64,000 nt of DNA from Haloarcula halophila (GCF_029278565.1 NZ_CP119561.1:124001-188000), one strand, 5' to 3'. Counted from the first letter of the stretch, positions 33,478-42,757 are shown. The notes: generated from the letters alone by a model not told the origin. Made by a program: numbers and translations.

Positions 33478-33927
33478 CTATGGCGCTGCGGCCGCTGTAT
33501 CGCCTGATTCGGGATCAAACGGGAGATTGATCACGAGTTCGTCGAACCAGACGACTGGGCGCTTGCTCTGTCCGTCTTCCTCAAAGAAGATGATTCCCAG
33601 CTTAGCAAGTCGACTGAGTTCCTCGTGGACATTTTTGATGTCTCGGTCCACAACTCGGGCAGTCTCGTTGATGCTAGATGGTTCTTCTCGGCGAACAGCT
33701 TCGATAAGTTCGAGGACACGCGGCGTCAGCGTCTCCATGAGATCGTCGTAGCTGGTGAACGACAGCGTCGGCGTCGCGTCCACTGAATCACCGTGTTCCA
33801 GTGACTTGATGTCGTCAGTGACGTCGTCGTGAAACTCGTCGGACGAGTTGACTGTCGCGACAAGCGTCGACGCAGCCCGAAGCTGTTCACGTTCCATCGG
33901 ATGCAGCGGTGGCGTTGATTCGTTCAT
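33478..33927 (-). CDS. TumA-like antitoxin (HVO_A0114-type HTH protein)
   Basis: 149 residues from the ATG at 33927, 22 nt after the toxin stop. The winged-helix-like region is visible in the second half: LTPRVLELIEAVRREEPSSI, ETARVVDRDIKNVHEELSRL, LGIIFFEEDGQSKRPVVWFD. This matches the haloarchaeal HVO_A0114 family of DNA-binding proteins that pair with DUF6516/TumE proteins. It probably neutralises the upstream-encoded toxin and represses the operon. The longer frame extending to 34215 overlaps the toxin gene and is not needed. Confidence 0.82.
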   Translation of the reverse strand: MNESTPPLHPMEREQLRAASTLVATVNSSDEFHDDVTDDIKSLEHGDSVDATPTLSFTSYDDLMETLTPRVLELIEAVRREEPSSINETARVVDRDIKNVHEELSRLAKLGIIFFEEDGQSKRPVVWFDELVINLPFDPESGDTAAAAP

Positions 33928-33949
33928 GGGTATCACCGTGGTGATGGTC

Positions 33950-34288
33950 TCATTTGACCTCGATTTCGGATTTCGGAATCTCGCTCCAGAACCGTTCCCA
34001 GAGTTCGACCATTCCCGGGAACTCGATGATCGCTGGTTCTGTCTCGGGCGCAACGTGGAGTTCGTGGCCTTTTGTGTCCTCGTGCGAGTTGTCGTACCGA
34101 CGAATCGTCCCATCCTCAAGCGTACGGGGCGGATCTGGCTCTGTTGTGCCGTAATGGAGCTTGTAGGCCCACCCCGACGGGTACGCACCGCGGTCAGTCC
34201 GCATGCAGAACACACGGACGACAGTCCCGTCAGGGTACTTCTGCCCCTTGCTTATGCCATCGAGGTCATCATCGGTCAGCGAGCCCAT
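33950..34288 (-). CDS. TumE-like toxin (DUF6516 family)
   Basis: 112 residues. The sequence DGTVVRVFCMRTDRGAYPSG, then WAYKLHYGT, ETIRRYDN-like TIRRYDNSHEDTKGHELH and EFPGMVELWERFW is the conserved core of the haloarchaeal TumE/DUF6516 proteins, whose gene always lies with an HVO_A0114-type partner. The toxin gene is first, the antitoxin gene second, an inverted order. The molecular target is not known from sequence. A TATA-like box (TTATTCC region near 34318) is just upstream. Confidence 0.82.
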   Translation of the reverse strand: MGSLTDDDLDGISKGQKYPDGTVVRVFCMRTDRGAYPSGWAYKLHYGTTEPDPPRTLEDGTIRRYDNSHEDTKGHELHVAPETEPAIIEFPGMVELWERFWSEIPKSEIEVK

Positions 34289-34382
34289 CCTCAGCCATTG
34301 GTTTGTAGGCCAATGGAATAACTCTATTGGTCGCTATACCAATAGTGGCGCCAGACTCGATACAACACCAGCTGCTCGACTG

Positions 34383-34773
34383 CCAGCGGCGTGGGGCTTT
34401 CACGATGTGCTGGGCCGACTCCCGCGTCGATGTCGTCCTGGAAGCCCTGGCTCCTGCAGTAGTCCCGACAGTCCTGCTATTACCATGAGTGAAAATCGTC
34501 CCGTCCACAGGAGTCCCGACAGACCCAGCAGTGTCGAAAGAGTCCGTCATACCAGTGGTTCCAGTCCCATCGAAACCATCCCAGTCGCGATACCCATCCG
34601 TCCCTGTACCAATCCCATCCACCCAACCGACGCCGGCGACAGACAGAGAGCCGCCCAGCGGCGGCTGCGCGGCCAGCAGGCGACACCCAGCAACCGACCT
34701 ACCCAGCCCGGCCCGTCAGTCCCGCGCCGACACACGCCCTGTGCTCGGCCGCTGCACCCGGCTGCCAGCCCTA
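34383..34773 (+). repeat. Right flank repeat of the toxin-antitoxin pair
   Basis: Blocks 34383-34469 and 34631-34773 match 32973-33062 and 33244-33376 in direct orientation. The end of the second block (ACACGCCCTGTGCTCGG and onward) also matches 51797-51840 beyond the sulfatase island. Confidence 0.65.
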
Positions 34774-34826
34774 CGACGGTTCCAATCGGAGAGTCGGGCC
34801 GCTTTGCTCGGCCGTCTGGCCCACGG

Positions 34827-34860
34827 GAGAGCGACCGACTGCCAATGCCAGTGCAGTCGT
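34827..34860 (+). repeat. Hairpin repeat, degenerate copy B
   Basis: GAGAGCGACCGACTGCCAAT-type start and CAGTGCAGTCGT match copies A and C; the closing GTCGCTCTC arm is lost. Confidence 0.5.
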
Positions 34861-34968
34861 ATCTATCGTCACCGCAGTCAAACACAGAACAGGTGTTCCG
34901 TTGATCGGACAAGACAAGCGCCGACAGCAGGTTACAACTTAGAAGGGGCCGTAACCCGGAACCCGGTT

Positions 34969-35469
34969 TCAGACGACCTCGATTGCGCCGAGCATCCCGC
35001 TCCCTTCGTACACCTCACAGATGTAGAACTGGAGGTCAGTGTTACCGAACAACTGGGAAAACGTCGTGTCGGTGTCGTCCGTGGGGTCACTGCTGTCGAA
35101 GTCGGAGCTTGAATCCTCTGACGAGACGACGTTGTGCCTGCCGCCCATCGATTCCCAGTTGACGATCATCCCGGCGTCGATACGGAGTGCCGGGGGATCA
35201 AACACCAGGCCGCCGCCGACGCCGACAGTGACCGAATCTTGGCCGGTCGCGTCCCGGATCGTCCCCTCGTACCCGTTAGCATCCGAGAGGAACGAATCGA
35301 TCGCGGACGGCACCTCAGATTTCATGCCGCTCGACATACTGGCACTGTCCATACTCTCGGTATCCGCCGAGACAACCAGATCGGAGGCGGTGTCAGCGGG
35401 TTCGTAGTCGGGGGAGAGGCAGCCGACGGCAAACGCGAAGTACCCAGTAACGACCAGCCTCGGACACAA
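34969..35469 (-). CDS. Halocyanin-like cupredoxin, probably copper-site defective
   Basis: 166 residues, start uncertain (TTG at 35469 shown; no good ATG). A lipobox-like FAFAVGC near residue 17 is followed by an acidic Ser-rich linker and a halocyanin-type domain: VGVGGGLVFDPPALRIDAGM, NWESMGGRHNVV with a Cu-ligand His, and FYICEVYEGSGM with Cys and Met. The position of the second His (normally C-x-x-H-E-G) is Tyr. It would not hold a normal type 1 copper. The Tat RR is also absent, so the N-terminus may be lost. It lies downstream of the sulfatase gene on the same strand. Confidence 0.6.
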   Translation of the reverse strand: MCPRLVVTGYFAFAVGCLSPDYEPADTASDLVVSADTESMDSASMSSGMKSEVPSAIDSFLSDANGYEGTIRDATGQDSVTVGVGGGLVFDPPALRIDAGMIVNWESMGGRHNVVSSEDSSSDFDSSDPTDDTDTTFSQLFGNTDLQFYICEVYEGSGMLGAIEVV

Positions 35470-35515
35470 TACCTCCGCCAGGACGGGGCACGTATCCGGC
35501 GACCGGCGAACCGTC

Positions 35516-36970
35516 TCACCAGCTCCCCAGCCGCTCGGGCAGCGGATCGACCGTCCCGGCTATCCGGTCGGCAAGCGTCCCAAGCAACCGGGCTTTTGTT
35601 TCGGCAAGTTCCGGGTCAGCCCAGCGGTTGCGCCGCTCGACCGGGTCTGTGGCGAGGTCGTACAGTTCCCCGTCATCCGTATCGTGGTGGGTAACGAGCT
35701 TGTACCGGTCGGTCCGGACCATCGTCGCGTTGACTCGAGGGTCGGTGTGCCGTTTCGTGGCGTCGTAGAACTCACAGTAGACGGATTCCCGGTGTGGTCG
35801 GGTCGGAGTGGTCCCGTCAGTCCTGACAAGGGGCCACAGAGAGCGTCCCTGCATCCCCGCGGGTTGCTCTAGCCCGGCTGCCGCGACCAGTGTGGGTGCC
35901 AAGTCAGTCAGCGCCACGAGGTCGTCGACGATGTCTCCCTTGTGGACGGTTCCAGGTTGTGAGATGATCAATGGCACCCGCACGGCCGGCTCGTAAAAGT
36001 ACGGCCCTTTCTTGTAGATACCGTGGTCGCCCAACATCTCGCCGTGGTCGGCGGTGAACACGACGATCGTGTCCGACCGCTGGCCGGTCGCGTCAAGTTC
36101 GGCCAGCAACCGGCCCACTTGGTCGTCGACGAAGTCGATCATGGCGTAGTAGGCGGCCCGGACGAGGCGGTGTTCGTCGGCACTCATGTTCGCTCCTTCG
36201 AGCCGACCAGTGTGAGCGGCCTCGTGCTGGACGGCGGGCTTGTCGTCGAGTTCTCCGGGTGCGTAGTTCGGCGGCGGGAGGTCGTCGATTCGATCGACGT
36301 ACTTCTCCAAGTAGGCCGCGGGTGGGTCGAACGGGTGGTGAGGATCGAAGTAGTTCAGCGAGAACAGCCACGGATGATCTGCGTCGGCCCCCGTCCGGAC
36401 GTACTCGATTGCGCGGTCGGTACACCACGCTGTCTGGTGGTTGTCGGGCGACATCGACGTTTCGACGTAGGATGACCCCTCGTAGGGCGTCCGTTCGAAA
36501 GACTCTCCCCGGCCCCGGAGCCACTGGCGGTACTGATTGTCTGGCGAATCGTCCCCCGGCATCGGTGACCAGTGGACCGTGCCGTAACCGTCGTCAAGCG
36601 AGCGGGCTGGTTCACGGGTGGTTGCGTCCGTGTTGTCGTCGGGATTCGTCGGCGAGAGGTGGAGCTTTCCGGCTAATCCGCAGCGGTAACCGGCCTCAGA
36701 CAGGTGTGTGGTGACGAGGCGTTCGTCGCGAGGCATCGGCTGGCCATTCTGCCGGCAGCGGGTCGTCCGCGGATACCGTCCAGTCAGCATACTGGCGCGG
36801 CTCGGCGTACAGACCGGCGACTGGCAGTAGGCCCGTTGGAACCGGATCCCCTCGCCCGCCAGTTCGTCAAGATGAGGCGTGTCGATGTGGTCGGCCCCGT
36901 AACAACCCAGCGTGTCCCAGCGCTGCTGGTCGGTACAGATCCAGAGGATGTTCGGTCGGTGATCGGGCAC
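35516..36970 (-). CDS. Sulfatase (formylglycine type)
   Basis: 484 residues. The N-terminus NILWICTDQQRWDTLGCYG contains the metal-binding Asp; SPVCTPSRASMLTGRYP holds the Cys54-x-Pro-Ser-Arg motif that the maturase converts to formylglycine. TADHGEMLGDHGIYKKG is the second metal site. The family hydrolyses sulfate esters; choline-sulfatase/arylsulfatase relatives or glycan sulfatases both fit. No signal peptide, so it acts in the cytoplasm on imported substrate. Divergent from the second sulfatase. Confidence 0.93.
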   Translation of the reverse strand: MPDHRPNILWICTDQQRWDTLGCYGADHIDTPHLDELAGEGIRFQRAYCQSPVCTPSRASMLTGRYPRTTRCRQNGQPMPRDERLVTTHLSEAGYRCGLAGKLHLSPTNPDDNTDATTREPARSLDDGYGTVHWSPMPGDDSPDNQYRQWLRGRGESFERTPYEGSSYVETSMSPDNHQTAWCTDRAIEYVRTGADADHPWLFSLNYFDPHHPFDPPAAYLEKYVDRIDDLPPPNYAPGELDDKPAVQHEAAHTGRLEGANMSADEHRLVRAAYYAMIDFVDDQVGRLLAELDATGQRSDTIVVFTADHGEMLGDHGIYKKGPYFYEPAVRVPLIISQPGTVHKGDIVDDLVALTDLAPTLVAAAGLEQPAGMQGRSLWPLVRTDGTTPTRPHRESVYCEFYDATKRHTDPRVNATMVRTDRYKLVTHHDTDDGELYDLATDPVERRNRWADPELAETKARLLGTLADRIAGTVDPLPERLGSW

Positions 36971-37200
36971 GATTCACCACCTCTCCCCCGGATGCCTGTG
37001 TAGTAGCGTTCCGTGGGATGGACGGATGCGGGCGCACATGCCAGTATGCACATCGCGGGGACAAGGTAAGCGTTCGTCCACGCTCAATCGTGGTCGCTCC
37101 GAGCGCCGGACCACTGTCTCTCGTCTCGGAGCGGGGCTCGCGGGGGAGTTCAGGAGGAGACTGGCCACGTCCTCGCGTGGACCAAGACTTTCCCCCCTCC

Positions 37201-38538
37201 ATGGTATCTGTTCACACTGTGAGCGACGACAGTCCTCCCAACGTCCTCGTCGTCCTGACCGACCAGCAGCGCTGGGACACCGTCGGTGCCTACGGGAACC
37301 CGATGGAGTTGACCCCGACCGTCGATGCGATGGCCGACGAGGGGACATTGTTCGAACAAACGATCTCCCCGCAGCCGCTGTGTGCGCCGGCTCGGGCGTC
37401 GATCCAGACGGGTCAGTACGCCACCGACCACGGGGTCTGGAAGAACGGAATCGAACTACCCGACGCGGCCCACCTACTCGGGAGACAGTTCGCCGAAGCG
37501 GGGTACGACACAGGCTATATCGGTAAGTGGCACCTCGCCACGACTGGGACCGACCCGGTCCCGCCTGACGCACAGGCGGGCTACGACTACTGGCGGGCGG
37601 CCGACATCCTGGAGTTTACCTCCCACCCGGAGGAAGGGTACGTCTACAATGACAACGGGGAGCGCGTCGACTTCGACGGGTACCGCGTCGACGCGATGAC
37701 CGAGCACGCACGGATGTTCCTAGAACGTGACCGGGACCGACCGTTCTTCTGCGTTCTCTCCTATCTGGAACCACACCACCAGAACGACATGGAGGCCTAC
37801 GTCGCCCCGGAGGGATACGCCGACCGCTACGCCAATCCCTGGGTGCCCCCCGACCTGGAGGGGGTCCCAGGCGACTGGTACGAGTCGTTGCCGGACTACT
37901 ACGGCATCTGTCGGCGCATCGACGAGTGTGTGGGTGACCTGCTGGAGACGTTAGCCGGGCAGGGGGTTCGCGACGACACCATCGTCGTCTTCACCGCCGA
38001 CCATGGCTCGCATTTCCGGACCCGGAACGAGGAGTACAAGCGCAGTTGTCACGAGGGGTCTGTCAGGGTCCCGCTGGTCGCGACGGGTCCGGGCTTCGCG
38101 GACTGCGGCCGCGTCTCGGAGCTGACGAGTCTGCTCGACCTCCCGCCGACGCTGCTGGACGCGGCCGGCATCGACCCGCCCGAGGAGATGGCCGGCCGGA
38201 GCCTGCTATCGCTGCTCGACGACGTGCCCGATGACTGGCGCGACGAGGTGTTCATACAGATCAGCGAGTCCGCGCTCGGGCGTGCGCTGCGGACGGATCG
38301 CTGGACCTACGGCGTTTACGATCCGGACGCAGCGGGGACCAACAGTCCCGCCAGCGAAAGGTACCGGGAGCGATACCTCTACGACCTGCGGGCCGACCCC
38401 TATCAGCGGGTGAACCTGGTAGGTCACGACGACTACGCGGCGGTCGCGGACGAACTTCGAGAGCGGCTGGCCGACAGTATCGCAACCGTTGAGGGGGACC
38501 GACCGACTATCGAACCAGCTACGCATCAGCACTTCTGA
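37201..38538 (+). CDS. Sulfatase (formylglycine type, C-x-P-A-R)
   Basis: 445 residues from the ATG at 37201; upstream frame has no family resemblance. NVLVVLTDQQRWDTVGAYG gives the first metal site, SPQPLCAPARASIQTGQYAT has Cys61 in the C-x-P-A-R maturation motif, and FTADHGSHFRTRNEEYKRS is the second metal site. GYIGKWHLA is the conserved Lys/His pair. No signal peptide. It differs from the divergent sulfatase enough to suggest a different sulfate position or sugar. Confidence 0.93.
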   Translation: MVSVHTVSDDSPPNVLVVLTDQQRWDTVGAYGNPMELTPTVDAMADEGTLFEQTISPQPLCAPARASIQTGQYATDHGVWKNGIELPDAAHLLGRQFAEAGYDTGYIGKWHLATTGTDPVPPDAQAGYDYWRAADILEFTSHPEEGYVYNDNGERVDFDGYRVDAMTEHARMFLERDRDRPFFCVLSYLEPHHQNDMEAYVAPEGYADRYANPWVPPDLEGVPGDWYESLPDYYGICRRIDECVGDLLETLAGQGVRDDTIVVFTADHGSHFRTRNEEYKRSCHEGSVRVPLVATGPGFADCGRVSELTSLLDLPPTLLDAAGIDPPEEMAGRSLLSLLDDVPDDWRDEVFIQISESALGRALRTDRWTYGVYDPDAAGTNSPASERYRERYLYDLRADPYQRVNLVGHDDYAAVADELRERLADSIATVEGDRPTIEPATHQHF

Positions 38539-38651
38539 GCGGAGTTGGTGTCCCTCTCGGCGGCGCGCTCGTCGCGGGCCCGAACTGCTCGTGTCGGTGT
38601 CGTCCCGGCCGAGCGGCATCCTGCGTTTCTGTCCGACCGTCGGCACCGCGC

Positions 38652-40667
38652 TCAGTCGGGCAAGTCCGTGGCGGCCACCCCGAGTTCGGTCGCGTCGCCC
38701 CGACCGACAAGGTAGTCGTACCCGCCGAGGGGGGTCCGCCCGACGACCGGGTCACCCGACAGCCTGTCGACCCGGACTCGGTCAGATGTGAAGTTCGTCA
38801 CGAAACAGTGGTCGCCGCGCTGGGCCACCCGGACGCCGTCCGGCAACGGTTCGTCTCGGTGTGGGACGCCCGCCCTCGACAGCAGGTCCGTACAGACGGT
38901 GTCGGCCAGCCGCCGCTCGGGCCAGACGCCCACGTAAGTCACTGCTCCCTCACCGACCTCGTGGATGGTGATGGCAGCCGAACCGGACCCGGCGCCGTCG
39001 GGGTAGGTTCCGACGATCCTGGCTCCTTCGCTTTCGAGCCACTCGCCCCACGTCCGGTAGTCGTAGGACTCACCGCGGTAGTGGACCGTCGTGTCGACGG
39101 TATCGGGGATTGTCTCATGTTCCGTGACGGTCGCGCCGACAAGCGACCGGAGCGGACCCGGACGCGGGGTCTCGTGGACCCGGTTGTGCGGGGTCTTGAA
39201 TCCGGCGCGGACTGTGAGCAGGAGGGTCCCGCCGTCCCGAACATACGACTCCAAGTGGTCGGCTCTCCCGTCGCTGACGAGGTACAGGGTTGGGGCGACA
39301 GCGGCGTCGTATCCGTCAAGGGAGTCCGCCGGGTGGCGGATGTCCACCGTGACCCCACGCGCCTGAAGGGCGTCGAAATACGTCCGCAAGTGCGTCCAGT
39401 AGTGGAAGTCCGGCGCGTGGGGCTGTTCCCGGAGCGCCCAGGCGTTCTCGTAATCATGGAGTACTGCGACGCTCGCTTCAGGCTGCGGGAGCGAGGGGAG
39501 CGCACGTATGTCGTCGGCGGCCACGGTGGCGTCGTCGTACCCGCGGTCAGGCTGGCCGGCGTGGTTCAGCAGGCCGCTGTGGTACTGCTCTTGTCCCTGT
39601 GAACAGGCACGCCACCGGAAATAGACGACCGTGTCGGCTCCGTGACCGGTCGCGTGCAGTGCCCAGAGGGACATCGCACCCTCACCGGGCTGGGGGTTCG
39701 TTGGCGACCAGTTGATGTCGCCGGGCTGTTGTTCCATCACCCAGAACGGCTCCGTAGTGGCCCCGCGACAGAGGGCGTGGTTCAGGGCGAGTTCGTCGGG
39801 GTCGCCGGCCCGGAGTTCGTCGACCGTCGCAGGCTCGTCTTCGCGGGTCTGGACGAACCCGGTCGGGTAGGAGTCCCAAGATAGGAAGTCCACAGTCTCG
39901 CCCAGCGCATGGAGGTCTAGTTCCTCGAACTGCCCCATCGTGTTGTGGGTCAACGTCCAGCCGTCGTTGGCCTCGCGGAGGAGGGCCGCCTGCAACGCGT
40001 TGTACTTGACGACGCTCCGACTGGCAAAGCGGGCGTAGTCGAGCAACAGCGAAGGGTGGTGGGCCGACGGCGTCGGTCGCGGGGGTTCGACGGCGTCAAT
40101 GCTGTCGTACTGCTGGCTCCAGAACGCAGTCCCCCACGCCTCGTTGAGTGTCGCCGCGTCGTCGTAGTGCTCCCGGAGGAACGTCCGGAAGGCCTCGGCA
40201 CACTCGTCGCAGTAACAGCGGACCGTCCCGTGACAGCCGTACTCGTTGTCGATCTGCCAGCCTACGACGACGTCACGGTTGGCGTACCGCTCGGCCAGAC
40301 GGCTGACGACGCGCTCCGTCTCAGCGCGGTAGGCCGTGCTGTTGAAACAGTACTCCCGCCGGCTGCCGTACCCCTCGACTGTGCCGTCCTCGGCCACCCG
40401 TCTGACGGACGGCCGCTCGTCGACGAGCCACTTCGGTGGCGTCGCCGTTGGGGTACAGAGCAGCGCCTCCCGGTCGTGATCAGCCAGCAGATCGAGCACC
40501 GTATCGAGCCACGCGAAGTCAAACTCCTCGCGTGCGGGTTCGAGTCGACCCCACGCGAACTCGCCGAGCCTGACGGTCTCGATACCGGCCTCGGCCATCC
40601 GTTCGACCGCACCCTCCCACGTCGACTCGTCCCAGTGTTCCGGGAAGTAGCAGACACCGACGGTCAT
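38652..40667 (-). CDS. GH42 beta-galactosidase
   Basis: 671 residues. N-terminal TIM-barrel of glycoside hydrolase family 42: GVCYFPEHWDESTW, ETVRLGEFAWGRLEP, WQIDNEYG with the acid/base Glu, and FWVMEQQPGDINW with the nucleophile Glu. Metal-site cysteines (RCYCDECAEAF, GYGSRREYCFNS) fit family members with a zinc cluster. The C-terminal trimerisation and small beta domains follow. It removes terminal beta-galactose, here probably after desulfation. It starts 2 nt after the stop of the TrmB gene, so the two are co-transcribed. Confidence 0.95.
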   Translation of the reverse strand: MTVGVCYFPEHWDESTWEGAVERMAEAGIETVRLGEFAWGRLEPAREEFDFAWLDTVLDLLADHDREALLCTPTATPPKWLVDERPSVRRVAEDGTVEGYGSRREYCFNSTAYRAETERVVSRLAERYANRDVVVGWQIDNEYGCHGTVRCYCDECAEAFRTFLREHYDDAATLNEAWGTAFWSQQYDSIDAVEPPRPTPSAHHPSLLLDYARFASRSVVKYNALQAALLREANDGWTLTHNTMGQFEELDLHALGETVDFLSWDSYPTGFVQTREDEPATVDELRAGDPDELALNHALCRGATTEPFWVMEQQPGDINWSPTNPQPGEGAMSLWALHATGHGADTVVYFRWRACSQGQEQYHSGLLNHAGQPDRGYDDATVAADDIRALPSLPQPEASVAVLHDYENAWALREQPHAPDFHYWTHLRTYFDALQARGVTVDIRHPADSLDGYDAAVAPTLYLVSDGRADHLESYVRDGGTLLLTVRAGFKTPHNRVHETPRPGPLRSLVGATVTEHETIPDTVDTTVHYRGESYDYRTWGEWLESEGARIVGTYPDGAGSGSAAITIHEVGEGAVTYVGVWPERRLADTVCTDLLSRAGVPHRDEPLPDGVRVAQRGDHCFVTNFTSDRVRVDRLSGDPVVGRTPLGGYDYLVGRGDATELGVAATDLPD

Positions 40668-40669
40668 GG

Positions 40670-41728
40670 TCAGAGTCGGGTGATCTCGACGCCTTCGGCG
40701 GCGATGTCCTCGATGGTCGCCTTCCAGCCTCCGACGGTGACGGTGCCGTCGTCCGTCGCGACCGTCAGCGACACCTCCTGTGGGACCGCGACGCTGTAGT
40801 CGACATCCGTCGGACCGGCGATCTCGTAGTCGACGATCTCACCCTCCCAGGACCCCTGTCGGTGTCGTTCCGTGTGGGTCCCGCGGACGGTGGCGTAGAG
40901 GTCGGTACCGGCCTCAAACTCCGATTCGAGGTCGTTGATGGCGTGCCAGGGATCAAGGTAACGCCGCGCTCCGTCGCTGCCCTCCTGGACAACTGTCGAG
41001 GCGGGCCAGATCTGCTCGCTGTAGTTCTGGAACAGGAGCACGAGGTTTCGCTCCTGGGTGATAATATACGGCTGGCCCGACCGGGCCGGGTGTTTGCTAC
41101 TGAAGACGCCGTAGCTCCGATCCGCCGCAATGAACGTGTCGGCGGTCGCCCGGTGGCGCACCCGCAAGCGGTCGTCGAAGTCCGTCCCGGAGACGATAGT
41201 CTCGTCGCCGAGCAACAGCAGCCTGACTGTGACGTTCCTGTCCAATGCGTCTTCGATGTCTGATCGGAGGTTGGGGTAGCGAGTCACGTTGACCGAGAGC
41301 GTGAGCCACCACTCGGCGTCGGCGATGGCCTGCCGTGCGTGACGCATCGCCGAATCCTCGCGCCCGACCATGGTGACGAACGCGTCGGGGTTCTCCTCGG
41401 TTCGGTGGTAAACGCTCTCCAGCTCCGAAACAGCCGTCGACACCGTCTCCGAGAGGTCGTCGATCCGACGGCGTTTCAGCTGGTTCAGCACCGTCTTCGG
41501 CGAGGGGGCCGTGATTTCTTTCCCGCGGGCCTGTGAGTGGACCTCGACCAGTCCCTCGCTCTTCAGGTCGTCGATGACGTCGTAGATCCGGGCCTGTGGC
41601 ACCCCGGACTCCTCCGCGAGATCGGTCGGCCGGGACCGCCCGAGTTTCACCGCGGCGAGGTAGGTACGGGACTGGTACTCCGTCAGGCCCAGCCCCTGAA
41701 GCTCCTCGATAACCCGTGGCTCACTCAT
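40670..41728 (-). CDS. TrmB-family sugar-responsive regulator
   Basis: 352 residues. N-terminal winged helix (LGLTEYQSRTYLAAVKLG, DLAEESGVPQARIYDVIDDL), coiled linker, and a C-terminal sugar-binding domain ending TVGGWKATIEDIAAEGVEI. It overlaps the upstream propeller gene by 8 nt (ATGAGTGA). TrmB proteins bind ACTA/TAGT-type palindromes, and a perfect candidate lies in the divergent promoter region at 42690-42710. Likely local controller of the island in response to the imported sugar. Confidence 0.93.
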   Translation of the reverse strand: MSEPRVIEELQGLGLTEYQSRTYLAAVKLGRSRPTDLAEESGVPQARIYDVIDDLKSEGLVEVHSQARGKEITAPSPKTVLNQLKRRRIDDLSETVSTAVSELESVYHRTEENPDAFVTMVGREDSAMRHARQAIADAEWWLTLSVNVTRYPNLRSDIEDALDRNVTVRLLLLGDETIVSGTDFDDRLRVRHRATADTFIAADRSYGVFSSKHPARSGQPYIITQERNLVLLFQNYSEQIWPASTVVQEGSDGARRYLDPWHAINDLESEFEAGTDLYATVRGTHTERHRQGSWEGEIVDYEIAGPTDVDYSVAVPQEVSLTVATDDGTVTVGGWKATIEDIAAEGVEITRL

Positions 41729-42647
41729 CGGTCAGGGGGGCGCGGCGGAGCTCGAAGGCTCCGTCCGCGCGGGCGACCTCGTAGTACGCCTCGTACCCGT
41801 CGGCGATCGGTGCCACGTCCAGGTACCGCAGCGTCGCGAACTCGTCAACTCCGGTCGCGGTCCCGGTCGTCGGTGCGGCATACTGGGGTCCGTCGGGGGC
41901 CGTGTCGACCACGGCGGCGAGTCGCTCGGCCGTCGCCACCCCCGTCCGCAGGTTCCATGTCTCGCCGTGGTCGGTGTGGCTGCTGCCCTCGTAGAACACC
42001 TGCCACGTGGGAGCGTCGGACGCCGGGCGAACGCAGCTAACGCGTGTGTGGTGGTCGTGCCAGTACTGGCGGTCCAACACCGGATTTTCCGGGACACGGG
42101 CGAAGGTCTCGCCGTTGACGCTCGTCGCGAGGTGGGCCCGTTCGGAGACGCCGTCGTGGCCCGCGTAGAACATGTAGTAGCGCCCCCCGACCGTCAGCAC
42201 GTAGGGGTCTTTCACTGTCACTGCGTCCGTGGTCCCGGCCGACGGCGTCAGCACTTCCCGGGTAGTCGCGGGGTCGAGGTCGGCCGGCCGGTCGACGGCA
42301 TCAAGTCGCTGGATCGTCCACTGGTTGGCTCCGTGGTCGACCGGTACGTACAGCACAAGTCGTCCAGTGTCTGGGGCCGTCGCCATGGCCGGCCGCTCGA
42401 TGCTGACCACGGCCAATTCGTCGGCTGTCACCGACCACAGCTCTTCCAAGGTGTCGTCGACCCGGTAGATTCGGAGTTCGCGGCCACGCTCCTCAGGCGT
42501 CCGCTCACGTACGGCGAGCAGCCGAGTGCCGTCGTAGTCGTGGACACATGGCGCACCGATCCAGTTGCCCTCACCCTCGCCGGGAGGGTTGAGCACCGTT
42601 TCGGCCGCCGACTGGTCCAGCGTGGGGTGTGTCGCATACGTACCCAT
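41721..42647 (-). CDS. Five-bladed beta-propeller glycosidase (GH43/GH130-like)
   Basis: 308 residues from the ATG at 42647, about 25 nt after the TATA-like CTAATATATCC, which fits a leaderless transcript; a GTG at 42662 is the alternative. Repeated blade motifs: NWIGAPCVHDYDGTRLL, VKDPYVLTVGGRYYMFYAG, DHHTRVSCVRPA, WQVFYEGSS. The DPY-V and YMFYAG pattern is typical of GH43/GH130-type propellers. Catalytic class and substrate cannot be fixed by eye. First gene of the leftward operon with TrmB and the beta-galactosidase. Confidence 0.75.
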   Translation of the reverse strand: MGTYATHPTLDQSAAETVLNPPGEGEGNWIGAPCVHDYDGTRLLAVRERTPEERGRELRIYRVDDTLEELWSVTADELAVVSIERPAMATAPDTGRLVLYVPVDHGANQWTIQRLDAVDRPADLDPATTREVLTPSAGTTDAVTVKDPYVLTVGGRYYMFYAGHDGVSERAHLATSVNGETFARVPENPVLDRQYWHDHHTRVSCVRPASDAPTWQVFYEGSSHTDHGETWNLRTGVATAERLAAVVDTAPDGPQYAAPTTGTATGVDEFATLRYLDVAPIADGYEAYYEVARADGAFELRRAPLTDE

Positions 42648-42680
42648 ACCGACCCTACTCACATTGGATATATTAGATTT

Positions 42681-42717
42681 GGGGGTTTTACAACTACTAG
42701 AGATAGTTGTTACCCCC
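42681..42717. promoter_or_regulatory. TrmB-type operator palindrome between divergent sugar operons
   Basis: ACAACTA-N7-TAGTTGT (42690-42710) flanked by GGGGGT (42681-42686) and ACCCCC (42712-42717), an extended dyad. It lies between the leftward (propeller/TrmB/galactosidase) and rightward (ABC importer) promoters, whose TATA-like boxes are at about 42670 and 42721-42730. Confidence 0.7.
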
Positions 42718-42757
42718 TATTATTAAATAGGAAACTATTTCTAATGCATAATGAATC

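Noticed and set aside
32502-33530. 342-codon plus-strand frame
   Set aside because: Arg/Pro/Ser-rich without hydrophobic core or domain. It crosses the nested palindrome and the flank repeat, and the repeated block is read in a different frame in its second copy.
33478-34215. 245-residue form of the TumA-like antitoxin
   Set aside because: The extra N-terminal part is antitoxin-unlike Arg/Thr/Ser sequence that overlaps the toxin gene; the ATG at 33927 gives the usual family size.
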